Assembly: GCA_024276935.1 (NCBI GenBank) | Contig: JAJRWH010000053.1 | Coordinates: forward strand, 1 to 59,489 | Direction of reading: 5' to 3' | Source: Deltaproteobacteria bacterium | GTDB taxonomy: Bacteria > Desulfobacterota > Desulfuromonadia > Desulfuromonadales > Geopsychrobacteraceae | DNA: 59,489 nt | Part shown: piece after piece, positions 42,710 through 52,883 of the stretch | Numbering within the stretch: position 1 is the stretch's first letter | Layout: each line of letters begins with the position of its first letter | The notes under the pieces: generated by a model | Told to the model about the DNA's origin: nothing | Databases searched by the model: none | The model's input: only the letters and a program-made list of their open reading frames with translations | Position numbers and translations under genes: made by a program

Positions 42710-45274
42710 TCAACCTTTGGCGAGTTCGATGCCGATCCGGTTACTGCCATCAGTCAACAAGGACTGTATGCCCAGTTCAGCAAAATGATAGGGAGCAAAA
42801 ACCAGCCCGGCAGGCAGGTTCTCATCGATTTTTACCGGTCCGGTGATCGAACCCTGACGGCTGGTCAATTTGGCCCGACCTCCATCAACCACCCCGGCAT
42901 TTGCCGCATCAGCAGGGCTGACACGAATCACGCCCTCTGCTTCAACTTCACAGGGACCGGCAGACCAGGTCGAGGTTGTGCCAAAATGATAGATCGACTT
43001 GCCACTGACCAGCTGCAACCCGGTTTCAACCTCTTCGACCTTCGGCGACTGATATTTCAGCCCCTTGGCCGCCGGACGATAGGGCTGTTTGAAACAGGGT
43101 CGGTTACGCTCTTCACCGGCGAAACAGATACCCCCGTAAAGTGAACTGAGGCTGCTGACTTCGGCAAGAATTTCACTGCGGCTGATGCTGACTGCCTGCT
43201 TTTGCAGCCGGGCATAGAGACCGGCAAATATCTCCCAATCTTCCCTGGATTCGCCCGGAGTGGAAATCGCTTTTTCCAGCGAACGCACCCGATGATCAAG
43301 CGAGGTGACACTGCCACCTTTTTCAGCGTAGCTCGCCCCTGCCAGAACAACCTTGGCCAGTTTGGTCACCTCGGTGGGCAGAATGTCCTGCACCACCAGG
43401 AAATCGACTTTTTCAAGCGCCTTGCGCCAACGATTTGCATTGGGGAAACTCAACGGATTGGTCGCTGCCAGGTAGAGAAATTTGATTTTCCCGGCCTCGA
43501 TCCCTTCGAGAATACCCAACGCATCAAGGCCACCTTCGGGCAACTCGGCCTTCCATGCCTTGCCAAAACGTTCACGTGATTCAGCATAGGGCTGGTATCC
43601 GGGCAGATACTCGGGGCAGACCCCCATATCGAGCATTCCCTGAATGTTCCCCTTTTCATCAAGGGGGAAGAGCCCGCCGGCATCACCACCACGCAAGGCC
43701 CCGCAAAGAATTGCCAGATCAGAAATGGCAATCGACTTTTCATAACCGCGGGCACTTCGGGTGATTTCAGCACCGAAAATGATCGCAACAGTCTTGGCCG
43801 CGCCAAGCATCTCAACCGCTTCTTCCAGCTGCTGGCGCTCAACACCCGTTGCCGCGCAGACTGCATTCAGGTCGATCGCTTCCAGATGTCCCTTGAGCTC
43901 ATCGGGGTTTTCAAGATACTGATTGAGATAATCACTGTCGAGCAGATTACGCTCGTAGAGCAGACGGCTGATTCCATTGGCCAGCTCAAGTTCTGTGCCT
44001 GGTTTACAGGTCAGGGACACATTGGCAAACTTGTTCAGTTTAACCTTGCGCATTCCGGCAACGATCAATTTTGCATCATTGCGACGACAGGCATTCTGAA
44101 CCTGCCAATCGACTGCCGGGGCTTCTGCTGTAGGATCAGCACCAAACACCAGCACCGCCTCCGCTTTACCAATGGCACTGATCAGGTTACTGGCACCCCG
44201 CAAACCCAGGACAGATTCTGTTGCCTTCAGGCTGCGCATGGCCCCGAAACGGGCTTCAGAGTCGATATTGTTGCTGCCTATGGCAACCCGGAACAGTTTC
44301 TGAAACAGATAGCTCTCTTCATTGCTGAGATGGGGCGAACCCAGACCGGCAAAAGCCTGTGGGCCGTCAGTCCGTCGCAAGCTGTCAATCGTCTCGACCA
44401 GCCGGGTAAAAACCTCGTCCCAGCTGACCGGTTGCTGATCAATCAATGGCTGGGTCAAACGTTCGGCATGATTGATATAACCATAACCAAAATAGCCCCC
44501 GATACACAGGTTGCCATTGTTGGTGGTTCCTTCATCGTCAGAAGTAATCCGATAGATTTCATTGTTTTGAACATTGATATCGATCTGACAGTGACTGGGA
44601 CAAAAGGTGCAGACTGTCGGAACTTTCCGCAAAGCCCAGGGACGGGCCTTGAACTTGAACGGTTTGGAGTTCAATGTTCCGGTCGGACAAACCGCCACAC
44701 AGTTGCCACAGAACTCACAATCAAGCGGTTTGCCATCGACCGTGTCGATATAGGCCGCTTCACCAGGATTATGGACCGCCAGAGCACTGGCCCCGATCAG
44801 TTCGTGACAAACCTTGACACATTTTTCACAAAGGATACAACGTGAGGGAATCTGCTGAATCAACGGCCAGTGGTTGATCTCTTCATGACTGAGATCCTCC
44901 CCCTCGAACCGCTGGGTCGCAACATCAAGACCGTAACAGCTATCCTGAAGGTCGCATTCTCCCCCGGCATCACAGACCGGGCAATCAAGGGGATGGTTGA
45001 CCAGTAACAGCTGCATCACCTGCTGGCGAATCTTGTGCAGTTTCTCTGTCCAGGTTGTCACCACCATGCCATCTACCGCCGGGGTATTACAGGCCGTCAT
45101 CGGCTTGTCGGCACCTTCGATCTCAACCACACAGATCCGGCAGGCTCCCGTCGGGGAGATCTTTTTCAGAAAACAGAGGGTCGGGATTTTAATCCCGACT
45201 TTTTCAGCGGCCGCAAGGATGGTAGCACCCTTGGCAATCTCTACGTCACGACCATCAATCTTGAGGTTGACCAT
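42710..45274 (-). CDS. sfrA: SfrA-type NADPH oxidoreductase iron-sulfur/molybdopterin-like subunit
   Basis: 854 residues, ATG with GGAG 5 nt upstream. The N-terminal 2Fe-2S domain has IPTLCFLKKISPTGACRICVVE, followed by HPLDCPVCDAGGECDLQ (NuoG-like), two 4Fe-4S ferredoxin motifs (CILCEKCVKVCHE and CEFCGNCVAVCPTG), then CTFCPSHCQID and a long molybdopterin-oxidoreductase-like domain. In Geobacter sulfurreducens the SfrAB pair is a cytoplasmic NADPH oxidoreductase first proposed as an Fe(III) reductase and later tied to NADPH/acetate metabolism. It lies 66 bp downstream of sfrB in the same operon. The domain order matches NuoG/FdhA relatives. Confidence 0.88.
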   Translation of the reverse strand: MVNLKIDGRDVEIAKGATILAAAEKVGIKIPTLCFLKKISPTGACRICVVEIEGADKPMTACNTPAVDGMVVTTWTEKLHKIRQQVMQLLLVNHPLDCPVCDAGGECDLQDSCYGLDVATQRFEGEDLSHEEINHWPLIQQIPSRCILCEKCVKVCHELIGASALAVHNPGEAAYIDTVDGKPLDCEFCGNCVAVCPTGTLNSKPFKFKARPWALRKVPTVCTFCPSHCQIDINVQNNEIYRITSDDEGTTNNGNLCIGGYFGYGYINHAERLTQPLIDQQPVSWDEVFTRLVETIDSLRRTDGPQAFAGLGSPHLSNEESYLFQKLFRVAIGSNNIDSEARFGAMRSLKATESVLGLRGASNLISAIGKAEAVLVFGADPTAEAPAVDWQVQNACRRNDAKLIVAGMRKVKLNKFANVSLTCKPGTELELANGISRLLYERNLLDSDYLNQYLENPDELKGHLEAIDLNAVCAATGVERQQLEEAVEMLGAAKTVAIIFGAEITRSARGYEKSIAISDLAILCGALRGGDAGGLFPLDEKGNIQGMLDMGVCPEYLPGYQPYAESRERFGKAWKAELPEGGLDALGILEGIEAGKIKFLYLAATNPLSFPNANRWRKALEKVDFLVVQDILPTEVTKLAKVVLAGASYAEKGGSVTSLDHRVRSLEKAISTPGESREDWEIFAGLYARLQKQAVSISRSEILAEVSSLSSLYGGICFAGEERNRPCFKQPYRPAAKGLKYQSPKVEEVETGLQLVSGKSIYHFGTTSTWSAGPCEVEAEGVIRVSPADAANAGVVDGGRAKLTSRQGSITGPVKIDENLPAGLVFAPYHFAELGIQSLLTDGSNRIGIELAKG

Positions 45275-45340
45275 GATTTCTCCACATCAGGCAATCGACC
45301 GGGAGCATCTTCCGGCATTCAAGCTCTGGTTTACGTCGTT

Positions 45341-47296
45341 TTAACCGACGGCAATCATACCGACCCGATAGCAGCGCAGGCAACGCTCTGCTTCGGTCAC
45401 GGCCTGACTTTCCGGCATCGCCAGTTCAATTTCATCATAACTGCGCGCTCGTGCCGCGCCACTGATCTTCGGTTGGTGCTCTCGGTGCAAACCACCAAAC
45501 AGACCGGTCTTCTCGTTTTTGTCAAAGACACCCAACTCGGCGACCAGGTCCTCCATCGCATCGGCATCATCACGATAGGCCTTGCCCTCGGTGAGCCAAC
45601 GAGCCATGGCACGTGCGGCACGGCGTGCCTGACCGACTGCGGCAACAACCGTCATCGGACCGATTTCACAGTCACCCGCAGCAAAAACCCCTTCGGAGTC
45701 AGTCATCAACACTCCGTCCTTGGTAACAATCGTGCTCCAGCGGGTGGTTTCAATCCCCAGATCATCCTGCTCCAGGAAGCTGAGATCAGGATCCTGACCA
45801 ATTGCGGGGATGACCATATCACAGGGAATAATGTACTCACTGCCGGGAACCGGTGCAGGACGGCGGCGACCCGATTCATCCGGTTCACCAAGTTCCATCA
45901 CCACAACCTCGACACCGGTAATTTTGCCATTTTCATGAATCAGGCGTGTCGGGTTGCGCAGAAACTCAAACTGTACGCCTTCCTCATCGGCATCATCAAC
46001 TTCGTAGGACTCGGCAGGCATCTCTTTACGTGTCCGGCGATAGATGAGGATCGAATCCTCCGCCCCTTCACGCAGGGCCACCCGCACACAGTCAATCGCC
46101 GTGTTACCCCCACCGACGACAATAACCCGTTTGCCGGTTTCGATAGGCTGGCCCAGTGCAACGGCACGCAGATAGTTGATTCCACCTTCGGAGAAGCCTT
46201 CGTAGCCTTCATCCTCACCTTCAACACCCATCGGCTTGGACCGGAACGCACCAACTCCAAGAAAGACCGCGTCGTACTGATCTTTCAGTTCTCTCAATGA
46301 AACATCGACACCCAGCTTGGTGTTGTATTTGATCTCGACCCCCAGATCTTCGACAATTTCGTATTCCCGGCGCAGCAGATCGCGCGGCATCCGATAGTCG
46401 GGGATTCCAACCGCAACGGTTCCGCCCGGCTCGGGCAGCATATCGAGAATTGTGACCTTGAAACCATCGAGGGCCAAGTAATAGGCTGCCGTGATTCCGG
46501 CAGGACCACCACCGACCACGCAGATCGTTTTTCCTTTGGCCGGAGCCGGCTGCATCGGTGGTTGTTTATGGTGCATCCACTCATGATCGGCAGCAACCCG
46601 CTTGAGAACCATAATGCTGATCGGCTCATCAACCAAGGCACGGCGACAGGCGGTTTCACAAGGATGAGGACAAACCCGGCCACAAACTGCCGGAATCGGC
46701 ATATTGCGGCGGATGACATCGAGAGACTCATCAAACCGGCGATCTTTGATCTCTTCAATGTAGGCGGGGATATCGATATGGGCCGGACAACGATCCATAC
46801 AGGGCGCGGTCAACTTGTCCGTGTAGCGCAATCCATTGGTCGGACTTTTTTCTCCACGCGTGTATGCCAGATAGTCTTCGCGAAAATAACGAATCGTGTC
46901 AAACACCGGAATTGCAGCGGTCATGCACAGGGTACACTTGCAATTTTCAAGCAGCAGCGCCAGATCTTCAATTGTCTGCAAATCCTCTTCCTGGCCGTGG
47001 CCAGCGAGAATTCTTTCGAGGGTATCCTGAAGAACACGGGTGCCTTTTTTGCCGGGTGTGCATTTGCCGCAGCAATATTTTTCCTGCACCCGTTTCATAT
47101 ATTCGGCTGCCATCGCAACCACATCGACCTTCTTGTCGAGCAGGATGAGTCCATCCCACCCGATGAAAGCCTTGACATCACCCTCTTCTAAATATTGAGC
47201 CGGAAGCTTTATCTGCAACTCGCTCAAGGGCTTGGGTTGCCCCTTGCGGTTGTCGACAATCTCTCTGCCCCAGCTGGAAAAAATCACCTCTGCCAA
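45341..47296 (-). CDS. sfrB: SfrB-type NADPH oxidoreductase FAD/NAD(P)-binding subunit
   Basis: 651 residues. The TTG at 47296 is preferred because AGGAGG lies 5 nt upstream. The N terminus has a NuoF-like segment with KYCCGKCTPGKKGTRVL, then a GltD-like domain: CMDRCPAHIDIPAYIEEI, VCGRVCPHPCETACRRALVD, GGGPAGITAAYYLALDGFKV (FAD) and VVVGGGNTAIDCVRVALREGAE (NAD(P)), ending with IPAIGQDPD and GVFAAGDCEIGPMTVVAAVGQ. It fits the NADPH-oxidising subunit partnered with SfrA. The 228-bp upstream interval (47297-47524) includes a GTATAC-centred palindrome (about 47403-47415) that resembles GntR-type operators, on weak evidence. Confidence 0.88.
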   Translation of the reverse strand: MAEVIFSSWGREIVDNRKGQPKPLSELQIKLPAQYLEEGDVKAFIGWDGLILLDKKVDVVAMAAEYMKRVQEKYCCGKCTPGKKGTRVLQDTLERILAGHGQEEDLQTIEDLALLLENCKCTLCMTAAIPVFDTIRYFREDYLAYTRGEKSPTNGLRYTDKLTAPCMDRCPAHIDIPAYIEEIKDRRFDESLDVIRRNMPIPAVCGRVCPHPCETACRRALVDEPISIMVLKRVAADHEWMHHKQPPMQPAPAKGKTICVVGGGPAGITAAYYLALDGFKVTILDMLPEPGGTVAVGIPDYRMPRDLLRREYEIVEDLGVEIKYNTKLGVDVSLRELKDQYDAVFLGVGAFRSKPMGVEGEDEGYEGFSEGGINYLRAVALGQPIETGKRVIVVGGGNTAIDCVRVALREGAEDSILIYRRTRKEMPAESYEVDDADEEGVQFEFLRNPTRLIHENGKITGVEVVVMELGEPDESGRRRPAPVPGSEYIIPCDMVIPAIGQDPDLSFLEQDDLGIETTRWSTIVTKDGVLMTDSEGVFAAGDCEIGPMTVVAAVGQARRAARAMARWLTEGKAYRDDADAMEDLVAELGVFDKNEKTGLFGGLHREHQPKISGAARARSYDEIELAMPESQAVTEAERCLRCYRVGMIAVG

Positions 47297-47524
47297 ACTG
47301 GCCTCCTGTTAACCTGCTTCGACCCCCCTGAAACAGGGAGGCCGAAAACCCCTCAAAAGGGGATAATTGCCCGATGTATGGACAGCTTACAGTACCCGAA
47401 AATCGTATACAGTATGCAGGTAAATAACACAGACGGCAAAGCAAAATCAAGGCCATTTTTAATCCTGGCCATCCCCTTTTTTGTGATTTAACAGGCTGAA
47501 AACAGGGTGTTTTTTATTGTGACT

Positions 47525-47944
47525 TTATTTCTTTATTTCGGGGAAATCTGTTGGTAGCCCCTGAATCTGCCAGCGCCCGCGCTGCTCTGTATCCAGCGGG
47601 ATAAGCACCCAGTCGATTTTCCACGCCCAACTCTTGATCCGGGTCGAAGGGAGCATGTAATACTGGAGAATCAATTCACTTTCGGCACGCCCCTCTTTTT
47701 CGTTCAGACGACCATATTTATACGTCGCCTCAACAATGTGCAGATCTTTGAGCGGCTCGAAAATATCGAGAAACGGCTGTCTGTCCTCAGCGGCCAGAAA
47801 CATGGCAGCCCCCTGGTAGTCCTGCCAGCGCAAAGCCTGCATAAAATGCTTGCTGGTTCTTTCATAACCAGGCCCAAGATCAATCTTTTTTGCGCAGCCA
47901 GACAACAGCACCATAACAAGTATCAGAAAAAAAACCTTTTTCAC
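47525..47944 (-). CDS. small lipoprotein of unknown function
   Basis: 139 residues, with a GGAGGAAG site. A lipoprotein signal with lipobox MVLLSGC (Cys17) is seen. The remainder is mixed alpha/beta, with RTSKHFMQALRWQDYQGAAMFLA and a DWVLIPLDTEQRGRWQIQGLP ending that resembles NTF2-like or similar small cell-envelope lipoproteins, but I do not recognise the family. It lies between the divergent sfrB and glutaredoxin genes and has no clear partner. Confidence 0.7.
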   Translation of the reverse strand: MKKVFFLILVMVLLSGCAKKIDLGPGYERTSKHFMQALRWQDYQGAAMFLAAEDRQPFLDIFEPLKDLHIVEATYKYGRLNEKEGRAESELILQYYMLPSTRIKSWAWKIDWVLIPLDTEQRGRWQIQGLPTDFPEIKK

Positions 47945-48162
47945 TTCTTCCTCCTTAAGGACGTTCCGGTTTCAAACCCTTGGCCCGAAATTTGTGGAAA
48001 AACATCTGTTCTCTCAAGATTTTTCACTTGCGGAGCATATCTTTTTCGTTAGACTTGCCCCCTGCACCAGAAACTCGCACATGATACCATGAGTCTGGAT
48101 CAACTCTGTAACCCGTCGATTCAGGCGTTGACTCTATGATCAGATCAGGCAGGGAGTTACCG

Positions 48163-48423
48163 ATGAAACAGACCGAAATCTACACCAAAAGTTACTGCCC
48201 CTTTTGTCATCGTGCCAAGGAGCTTCTGAGTATCAAGGGTGTGCCCTTTATCGAGCACGACGTGACCAACGATACCGCACAGGAAGAGCAGATGCGGCTC
48301 AGATCCGGGCGCCACACGGTACCGCAGATTTTTATTGACGATCAACATATCGGTGGCTGTGATGACCTCTTTGCCCTTGATGAACAGGGGAAACTTGATC
48401 CCCTGCTGCAGGGTCCGACATAA
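48163..48423 (+). CDS. grxC: glutaredoxin (GrxC-type)
   Basis: 86 residues from the ATG at 48163 (GGGAG upstream). It has YTKSYCPFCHRAKELLSIKG with the CPFC active site, then GRHTVPQIFIDDQHIGGCDDLFAL with the cis-Pro TVP and the GGCDD glutathione-binding motifs. Dithiol glutaredoxins reduce protein disulfides with glutathione or comparable thiols. All active residues are intact. It sits upstream of the protease gene, with a separate promoter-like sequence between. Confidence 0.9.
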   Translation: MKQTEIYTKSYCPFCHRAKELLSIKGVPFIEHDVTNDTAQEEQMRLRSGRHTVPQIFIDDQHIGGCDDLFALDEQGKLDPLLQGPT

Positions 48424-48449
48424 AGTGGCCTTTCGTTCATGAGTGTTTA

Positions 48450-48477
48450 TTGATTTTTGTCGGAGCTACGCTATAGT
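48450..48477 (+). promoter_or_regulatory. candidate sigma-70 promoter of the protease gene
   Basis: TTGATT (48450-48455) and TATAGT (48472-48477) are separated by 16 bp, upstream of the protease start at 48564. It overlaps any start codon proposed at 48477, supporting the later start. Confidence 0.45.
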
Positions 48478-48563
48478 TGGCTCTGATAAATAAAGTTTCG
48501 GGCCTGGTCAAATCATCCAGCTGGCTCGATTGTTCAATCCACTCACTGAATGCGAGCTTTGCC

Positions 48564-49904
48564 ATGCCCCTTCTGAACCGTCTCGTCCTCCTGGGTTTAT
48601 TCCTGACAGTCATCAGTCTTCCGGCCAGAGTTCATGCCGATGATCGGATCAACCGCCCGGCCTACCTGAGCATCTCTCTGGACCCGCAACTCTATGATTC
48701 CAACCTGTGGGAGACCTCCTATCAGGAAACTCTGGACCAGTTCTACACCGCCGAGGTTGAAGATTTCGGTTACGGATTGGCCGAGGGACTCGAAAAAACA
48801 GTTATCCGTGGCCGACTCAAGGTTTTGCCCGGTTACCGCGCAGAAGATCAGCAAAGTTTTCGTCAGGAAGGAGAACCTGATTCTTTTTTGCTGGCCATCG
48901 ACCTGCGTTACACCTACGGCCTTGGCAACGGTAGCCCCATGGCGGCCATGGCCACCTTCGGCACCTGTTTTCTGGCCTCACCAATCAAGATGTTTCGTTA
49001 CAGCGCCCGGCTTGAGGGACGTGTGGTTGTTTACTATATCAATGAGGATCAGGAAAAAATCCGCCTGCTCCAGAAGGATTACACCAGCGAAGAGTCTCTT
49101 AAAGGAAGTTTTTTCGATGCACAGGAAATGGCCCAGGAGGTCAAATGGATTCGTCAGCTGACCCGCAAAACCCTGACCGATATGAGTCGGCAGATTCTGG
49201 CCGAGCTTCCTTTACAGCTGCTGCAACGCTCCTGGCGTAAGATTGCCGACGAATTAAACCGCACTCCGACGGCGCAGCGCCGGTCGCAACTGGTGGCCAA
49301 AAGCAAAAAAAGCCGGGCCCGACGAAGTGCGCGTAAAAAGACCCCGAAAAGCCTGGCACTCCCAGACATGATCCGCCAGGTCAGCCCTGCGATCTTCAAG
49401 GTTCTCACTGAAAAGAGTACCGGCAGCGGCTTTATCATTTCGGATCGTGGCTATGCGGTCACCAGTCTGCACGTCGTTGAAGGGGCCGACTCGATCAGGC
49501 TGCAATTCCTGAAGGGAGGCAGCCTCAAGGCAAGGGTGATTCTCAGCGATCCAAAACTGGATATTGCTGTGCTGGCCCTGCCGCCAGAAGATCTGGCCCC
49601 ACTGCAATTGGGCCAATCCTCCACAATCGATGTTGGTGCTGCGGTCGTTGCTATCGGCTATGGCGAAAAGTTTGGTTTGTCCGTGGTGCAAACGACTGTC
49701 GCCCGGGTTGAAGAGTATCAGGGAGTTCCTCTGTTGCGAATCGACTCTCAACTGGGTGAAGGGAATTCAGGCGGCCCCCTCCTCGACAAATCGGGCCGGG
49801 TTATCGCCATCAATATCCGCCGTGCCGACAACCCGCAGGAACACGCCTCCTTCGCGATACCGATCGACGAGGCCAGACGGTTCTTCAGCCACCTGCTCAA
49901 TTAA
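48564..49904 (+). CDS. trypsin-like serine protease (DegP/HtrA-like catalytic domain) with N-terminal domain of unknown function
   Basis: 446 residues from the ATG at 48564. A signal peptide ends near SLPARVHA. Residues about 25-270 form a domain I do not recognise. A basic, Arg/Ser-rich linker (KSKKSRARRSARKKTPKS) precedes the protease domain, whose triad is His303 (TSLHVVEG), Asp333 (PKLDIAVLAL) and Ser402 (GEGNSGGPLL). No PDZ domain follows: the protein ends with the protease domain. It is probably periplasmic. A strong bidirectional terminator follows. Confidence 0.82.
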   Translation: MPLLNRLVLLGLFLTVISLPARVHADDRINRPAYLSISLDPQLYDSNLWETSYQETLDQFYTAEVEDFGYGLAEGLEKTVIRGRLKVLPGYRAEDQQSFRQEGEPDSFLLAIDLRYTYGLGNGSPMAAMATFGTCFLASPIKMFRYSARLEGRVVVYYINEDQEKIRLLQKDYTSEESLKGSFFDAQEMAQEVKWIRQLTRKTLTDMSRQILAELPLQLLQRSWRKIADELNRTPTAQRRSQLVAKSKKSRARRSARKKTPKSLALPDMIRQVSPAIFKVLTEKSTGSGFIISDRGYAVTSLHVVEGADSIRLQFLKGGSLKARVILSDPKLDIAVLALPPEDLAPLQLGQSSTIDVGAAVVAIGYGEKFGLSVVQTTVARVEEYQGVPLLRIDSQLGEGNSGGPLLDKSGRVIAINIRRADNPQEHASFAIPIDEARRFFSHLLN

Positions 49905-49905
49905 G

Positions 49906-49943
49906 CCAAAATCGGGGCGTGATAACTCACGCCCCGATTTTGG
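49906..49943. terminator. strong bidirectional terminator
   Basis: The 17-bp arms 49906-49922 and 49927-49943 are perfect complements (CCAAAATCGGGGCGTGA) with the loop TAAC. Flanking A and T runs serve both strands, so it stops the protease gene (plus) and the rpe operon (minus). Confidence 0.85.
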
Positions 49944-49981
49944 ATAATCCTGTCATCGGTCCCCCCCCAAAAAAAGATCTT

Positions 49982-50635
49982 TCAGCCGGCGTTCTTCTTC
50001 AACCCGGCAATGGTTGTCGCATAATCCTCGCTGCTGAAAACGGCACTCCCGGCAACAAAAACATCGGCACCTGCTGCAGCAATCCGCCCGATATTATCAA
50101 GCTTCACACCACCATCGACTTCGAGCTCAACCTTCAGACCACGGGCATCGATCATCTTGCGCAGGGCTTCAATTTTCGGCAAGCAACTTTCAATAAACGA
50201 CTGACCGCCAAATCCCGGATTGACCGACATGACCAGCACCAGATCAAGATCATCAAGGATCACCTCAAGGCTGCTGACCGGCGTTGCAGGATTGATCGAA
50301 ACGCCCGCTTTTTTACCGAAACTTTTGATCAGCTGCACAGTGCGGTGCAGGTGGGAAACGGCTTCCTGATGTACGGTAATAATATCTGATCCAACCCGGG
50401 CAAATTCGGGGATATAAAGATCAGGGTTTTCAATCATCAGGTGAACATCAAAGGGAATTTCGGTGACCTGACGCAGGCCATCGACAACCAGGGGACCGAT
50501 TGTGATATTGGGAACAAAATGCCCATCCATCACATCAACATGGACATAATCGGCTCCGCCTGCGGCGATGGCACCAACCTCATCACCCAAACGGGAAAAG
50601 TCGGCAGAGAGTATGGATGGGGCGATCTTGACCAT
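49982..50635 (-). CDS. rpe: ribulose-phosphate 3-epimerase
   Basis: 217 residues, ATG with AGGAGG upstream. It has [35 protein letters not shown] and [16 protein letters not shown], the signature motifs with the metal-binding His/Asp and catalytic Asp. It interconverts ribulose-5-phosphate and xylulose-5-phosphate in the pentose phosphate pathway. Full length. It is the last gene of the operon that also contains rsmB. Confidence 0.97.
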   Translation of the reverse strand: MVKIAPSILSADFSRLGDEVGAIAAGGADYVHVDVMDGHFVPNITIGPLVVDGLRQVTEIPFDVHLMIENPDLYIPEFARVGSDIITVHQEAVSHLHRTVQLIKSFGKKAGVSINPATPVSSLEVILDDLDLVLVMSVNPGFGGQSFIESCLPKIEALRKMIDARGLKVELEVDGGVKLDNIGRIAAAGADVFVAGSAVFSSEDYATTIAGLKKNAG

Positions 50636-50658
50636 CGAATGATCCTCCTGTAGTCGAT

Positions 50659-52023
50659 TCAGCCCTGACGGCGTAACCGAACGGCAAAAAAAGCATCCAT
50701 CTCATCATGGAGATGTGGATAAGTACGCAGCGCTCCACGGGCATCCAGCAACGGATGCCAATCACACGGAATCTGGTTCTGCAGTGGTTCAAGAACAAAT
50801 TCTTTATGCTGCTCCAGAAATTGGTCAACCACGGCGTAGGTTTCGGCCCGACTGAAGGTGCAGATGGAATAAAGCAGCAAACCACCAGGGCGGACCAACG
50901 GAGCAAGATTGTCCAGAATGCGTGATTGCAAAGCAGCCAGCTGTTTCAGATCTGCGGCCTTCAGTTTCCAGCGACTCTCCGGATTGCGCCGCAATACCCC
51001 CAGACCACTGCAGGGAGCATCGACCAGAATTCGGTCGAAACTCTGCGGGCTCAGAAACTCGGGGGATTCTTCGAGGTCATGCTGTCGTGCCTCAATAGTG
51101 GTACAGCCATTGCGCAAGGCCCCCTGTTGAATCAATCGGACCCGTTGAGCATGTTTGTCAAGTGCCAGAATCTCGGCCTGATTCCCGGTCAACGCCGCGA
51201 TATGGGTTGTTTTTCCTCCGGGAGCCGCACAGGCATCCAGAATCTTTTCACCTGGCTGGGGGTCAAGCAAATGGGCCATCAGCATACTCGCCTGATCCTG
51301 AACCTGATACCAGCCCTCGGCATCCCCCGGCAGGGGACCGATCCCACGTTTTTCGATAATGATCCCTTCAGGAGCGTAGGCACAGGGCCGCACCTGATAG
51401 CCCGCCTCCTGCAACGCATTGTCAAAGCGCTCTGGCTCGATGTGTAAACGGTTGATACGTAATGTCATCGGTGCCGCTGTGCACAACGCTTCACCCAGAG
51501 CACGGGCATCGGCATTTGGCAGTTGGCTCATGATCTCACGGGCCAGCCACTTTGGCAGACTACAGATATGTTGCAGGTAATCACGAACCTTCTCTGGCGG
51601 GGGCCAAGGCAACTCATTTCGCTGGCGATCAAGGCCGCGTAAGGTCCCGTTGACCAACCCGGCAAGCCTTTCAAGATCCATGATCCGCGCCAGTTCAACA
51701 GTCTCATTGATCGCCGCCCGGGTTGGAATCCGTTCCAGTTCCAGCAATTGATAGGCCCCGATCCGCAACAAAAGTTTTGCCGCAGGTTCAAGCCTCGAAA
51801 AAGGCTGACGACTGACCTGCTCCAGAGCAAAATCGAGCCGTCCCCGCAGACGCAAAATACCATAAACCAGCTCGGTCAACAGTGCCCGGTCCCGCGGGTC
51901 AGTCCCACGATTGCGCTTGAGCAGGGTGTCGAGAGTCAGATCGGAATAAGCCCCCAGCTCAACCCGCTGCAAAACTTCAAAAGCGGCGCGCCGGGCATCC
52001 AGTGGATAGGTTGCAACCCCCAC
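50659..52023 (-). CDS. rsmB: 16S rRNA (cytosine 967-C5)-methyltransferase RsmB
   Basis: 454 residues, GTG start at 52023 directly after the htpX stop. The N-terminal NusB-like domain ([22 protein letters not shown]) is followed by the methyltransferase domain: [50 protein letters not shown] with catalytic Cys, and [12 protein letters not shown] (second Cys; family has S/CTxxxxE). It methylates C967 of 16S rRNA, using S-adenosylmethionine. The Sun/RsmB type is commonly next to fmt and def, as here. Confidence 0.95.
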   Translation of the reverse strand: MGVATYPLDARRAAFEVLQRVELGAYSDLTLDTLLKRNRGTDPRDRALLTELVYGILRLRGRLDFALEQVSRQPFSRLEPAAKLLLRIGAYQLLELERIPTRAAINETVELARIMDLERLAGLVNGTLRGLDRQRNELPWPPPEKVRDYLQHICSLPKWLAREIMSQLPNADARALGEALCTAAPMTLRINRLHIEPERFDNALQEAGYQVRPCAYAPEGIIIEKRGIGPLPGDAEGWYQVQDQASMLMAHLLDPQPGEKILDACAAPGGKTTHIAALTGNQAEILALDKHAQRVRLIQQGALRNGCTTIEARQHDLEESPEFLSPQSFDRILVDAPCSGLGVLRRNPESRWKLKAADLKQLAALQSRILDNLAPLVRPGGLLLYSICTFSRAETYAVVDQFLEQHKEFVLEPLQNQIPCDWHPLLDARGALRTYPHLHDEMDAFFAVRLRRQG

Positions 52024-52851
52024 TTAAACCGCCATCTCTTCAAGGCGTCGCACCCGCTCATCCATCGGCGGATGGGTCGAAAAGAGGGCACTCAAACCAC
52101 CCCCCTTAAGGGGATTGACGATGAACATATGGGCTGTCGCTTCATTAACCTTGGGCATCGGCATCTGTCGGTTAGCCATTTCGAGTTTACGCAAGGCACT
52201 GGCCAAATAGTGGGGATTTCCACAAAACCTCGCTCCGGTCGCGTCGGCACCATATTCACGTGACCGCGAGACAGCCATCTGCACCAGCATTGCCGCAATC
52301 GGCCCCAAAATCATCAATGCAATCATCGCCAGTGGATTGCTGTCTTCATCGTCACGACCACCGAAGATCATTGACCACTGAGCCATATAAGCCAGATAAC
52401 TGATCGCTCCGGCAATGGTCGCCGCAATCGAACCGATCAGAATATCCCGGTTCTGCACATGAGCCAATTCATGCGCCATCACTCCCATCAGTTCTTCACG
52501 GGAAAGAATTTGCAGAATACCCTCGGTCGCGGCAACAACGGCATGCTCAGGATTACGCCCGGTCGCAAAAGCATTGGGAGTTGCCTGGGGCAACATGTAA
52601 ACCTTGGGCATCGTTAGCTGGTTGCGTTGACAAAGCTCGGCAACCACCTCAAAAAGCGGACCGCTTTGCACCTGCTGGCCGCGATACATTTTAATAACGA
52701 TCTGATCAGAAAACCAGTAAGAGCCCAGATTCATCACCCCAGCCATTATCAGCGCGAGCAAGGCCCCGCTCTGGCCCCCAAGCGCACCACCGGCAAAGAC
52801 CAGCACCAGGGTTAAAAGGGTCATCAACATCACGGTTTTTACGGTATTCAT
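52024..52851 (-). CDS. htpX: HtpX-type membrane zinc metalloprotease
   Basis: 275 residues from the ATG at 52851 (AGAAGGACTCC upstream). Two N-terminal membrane segments precede [21 protein letters not shown] with the HExxH motif, and [24 protein letters not shown] supplies the third ligand (Glu). The [20 protein letters not shown] segment is a family feature. HtpX removes misfolded inner-membrane proteins in the heat/envelope stress response. Its placement between DUF116 and rsmB in a translation-related operon is unusual but seen in related bacteria. Confidence 0.95.
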   Translation of the reverse strand: MNTVKTVMLMTLLTLVLVFAGGALGGQSGALLALIMAGVMNLGSYWFSDQIVIKMYRGQQVQSGPLFEVVAELCQRNQLTMPKVYMLPQATPNAFATGRNPEHAVVAATEGILQILSREELMGVMAHELAHVQNRDILIGSIAATIAGAISYLAYMAQWSMIFGGRDDEDSNPLAMIALMILGPIAAMLVQMAVSRSREYGADATGARFCGNPHYLASALRKLEMANRQMPMPKVNEATAHMFIVNPLKGGGLSALFSTHPPMDERVRRLEEMAV

Positions 52852-52883
52852 TGTGGAGTCCTTCTTCTTTTTGCAAAAACCTG

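Noticed and set aside
43886-44845. 319-codon plus-strand open frame over sfrA, and a 421-codon one over sfrB (45035-46300)
   Set aside because: Both are antisense to conserved oxidoreductase genes, have unusual composition and no known domain.
47400-47416. GTATAC-centred palindrome upstream of sfrB as a GntR-type operator
   Set aside because: The similarity is to a six-base palindrome with partial flanks only, and no GntR regulator gene is nearby; mentioned in the sfrB entry but not called as a site.
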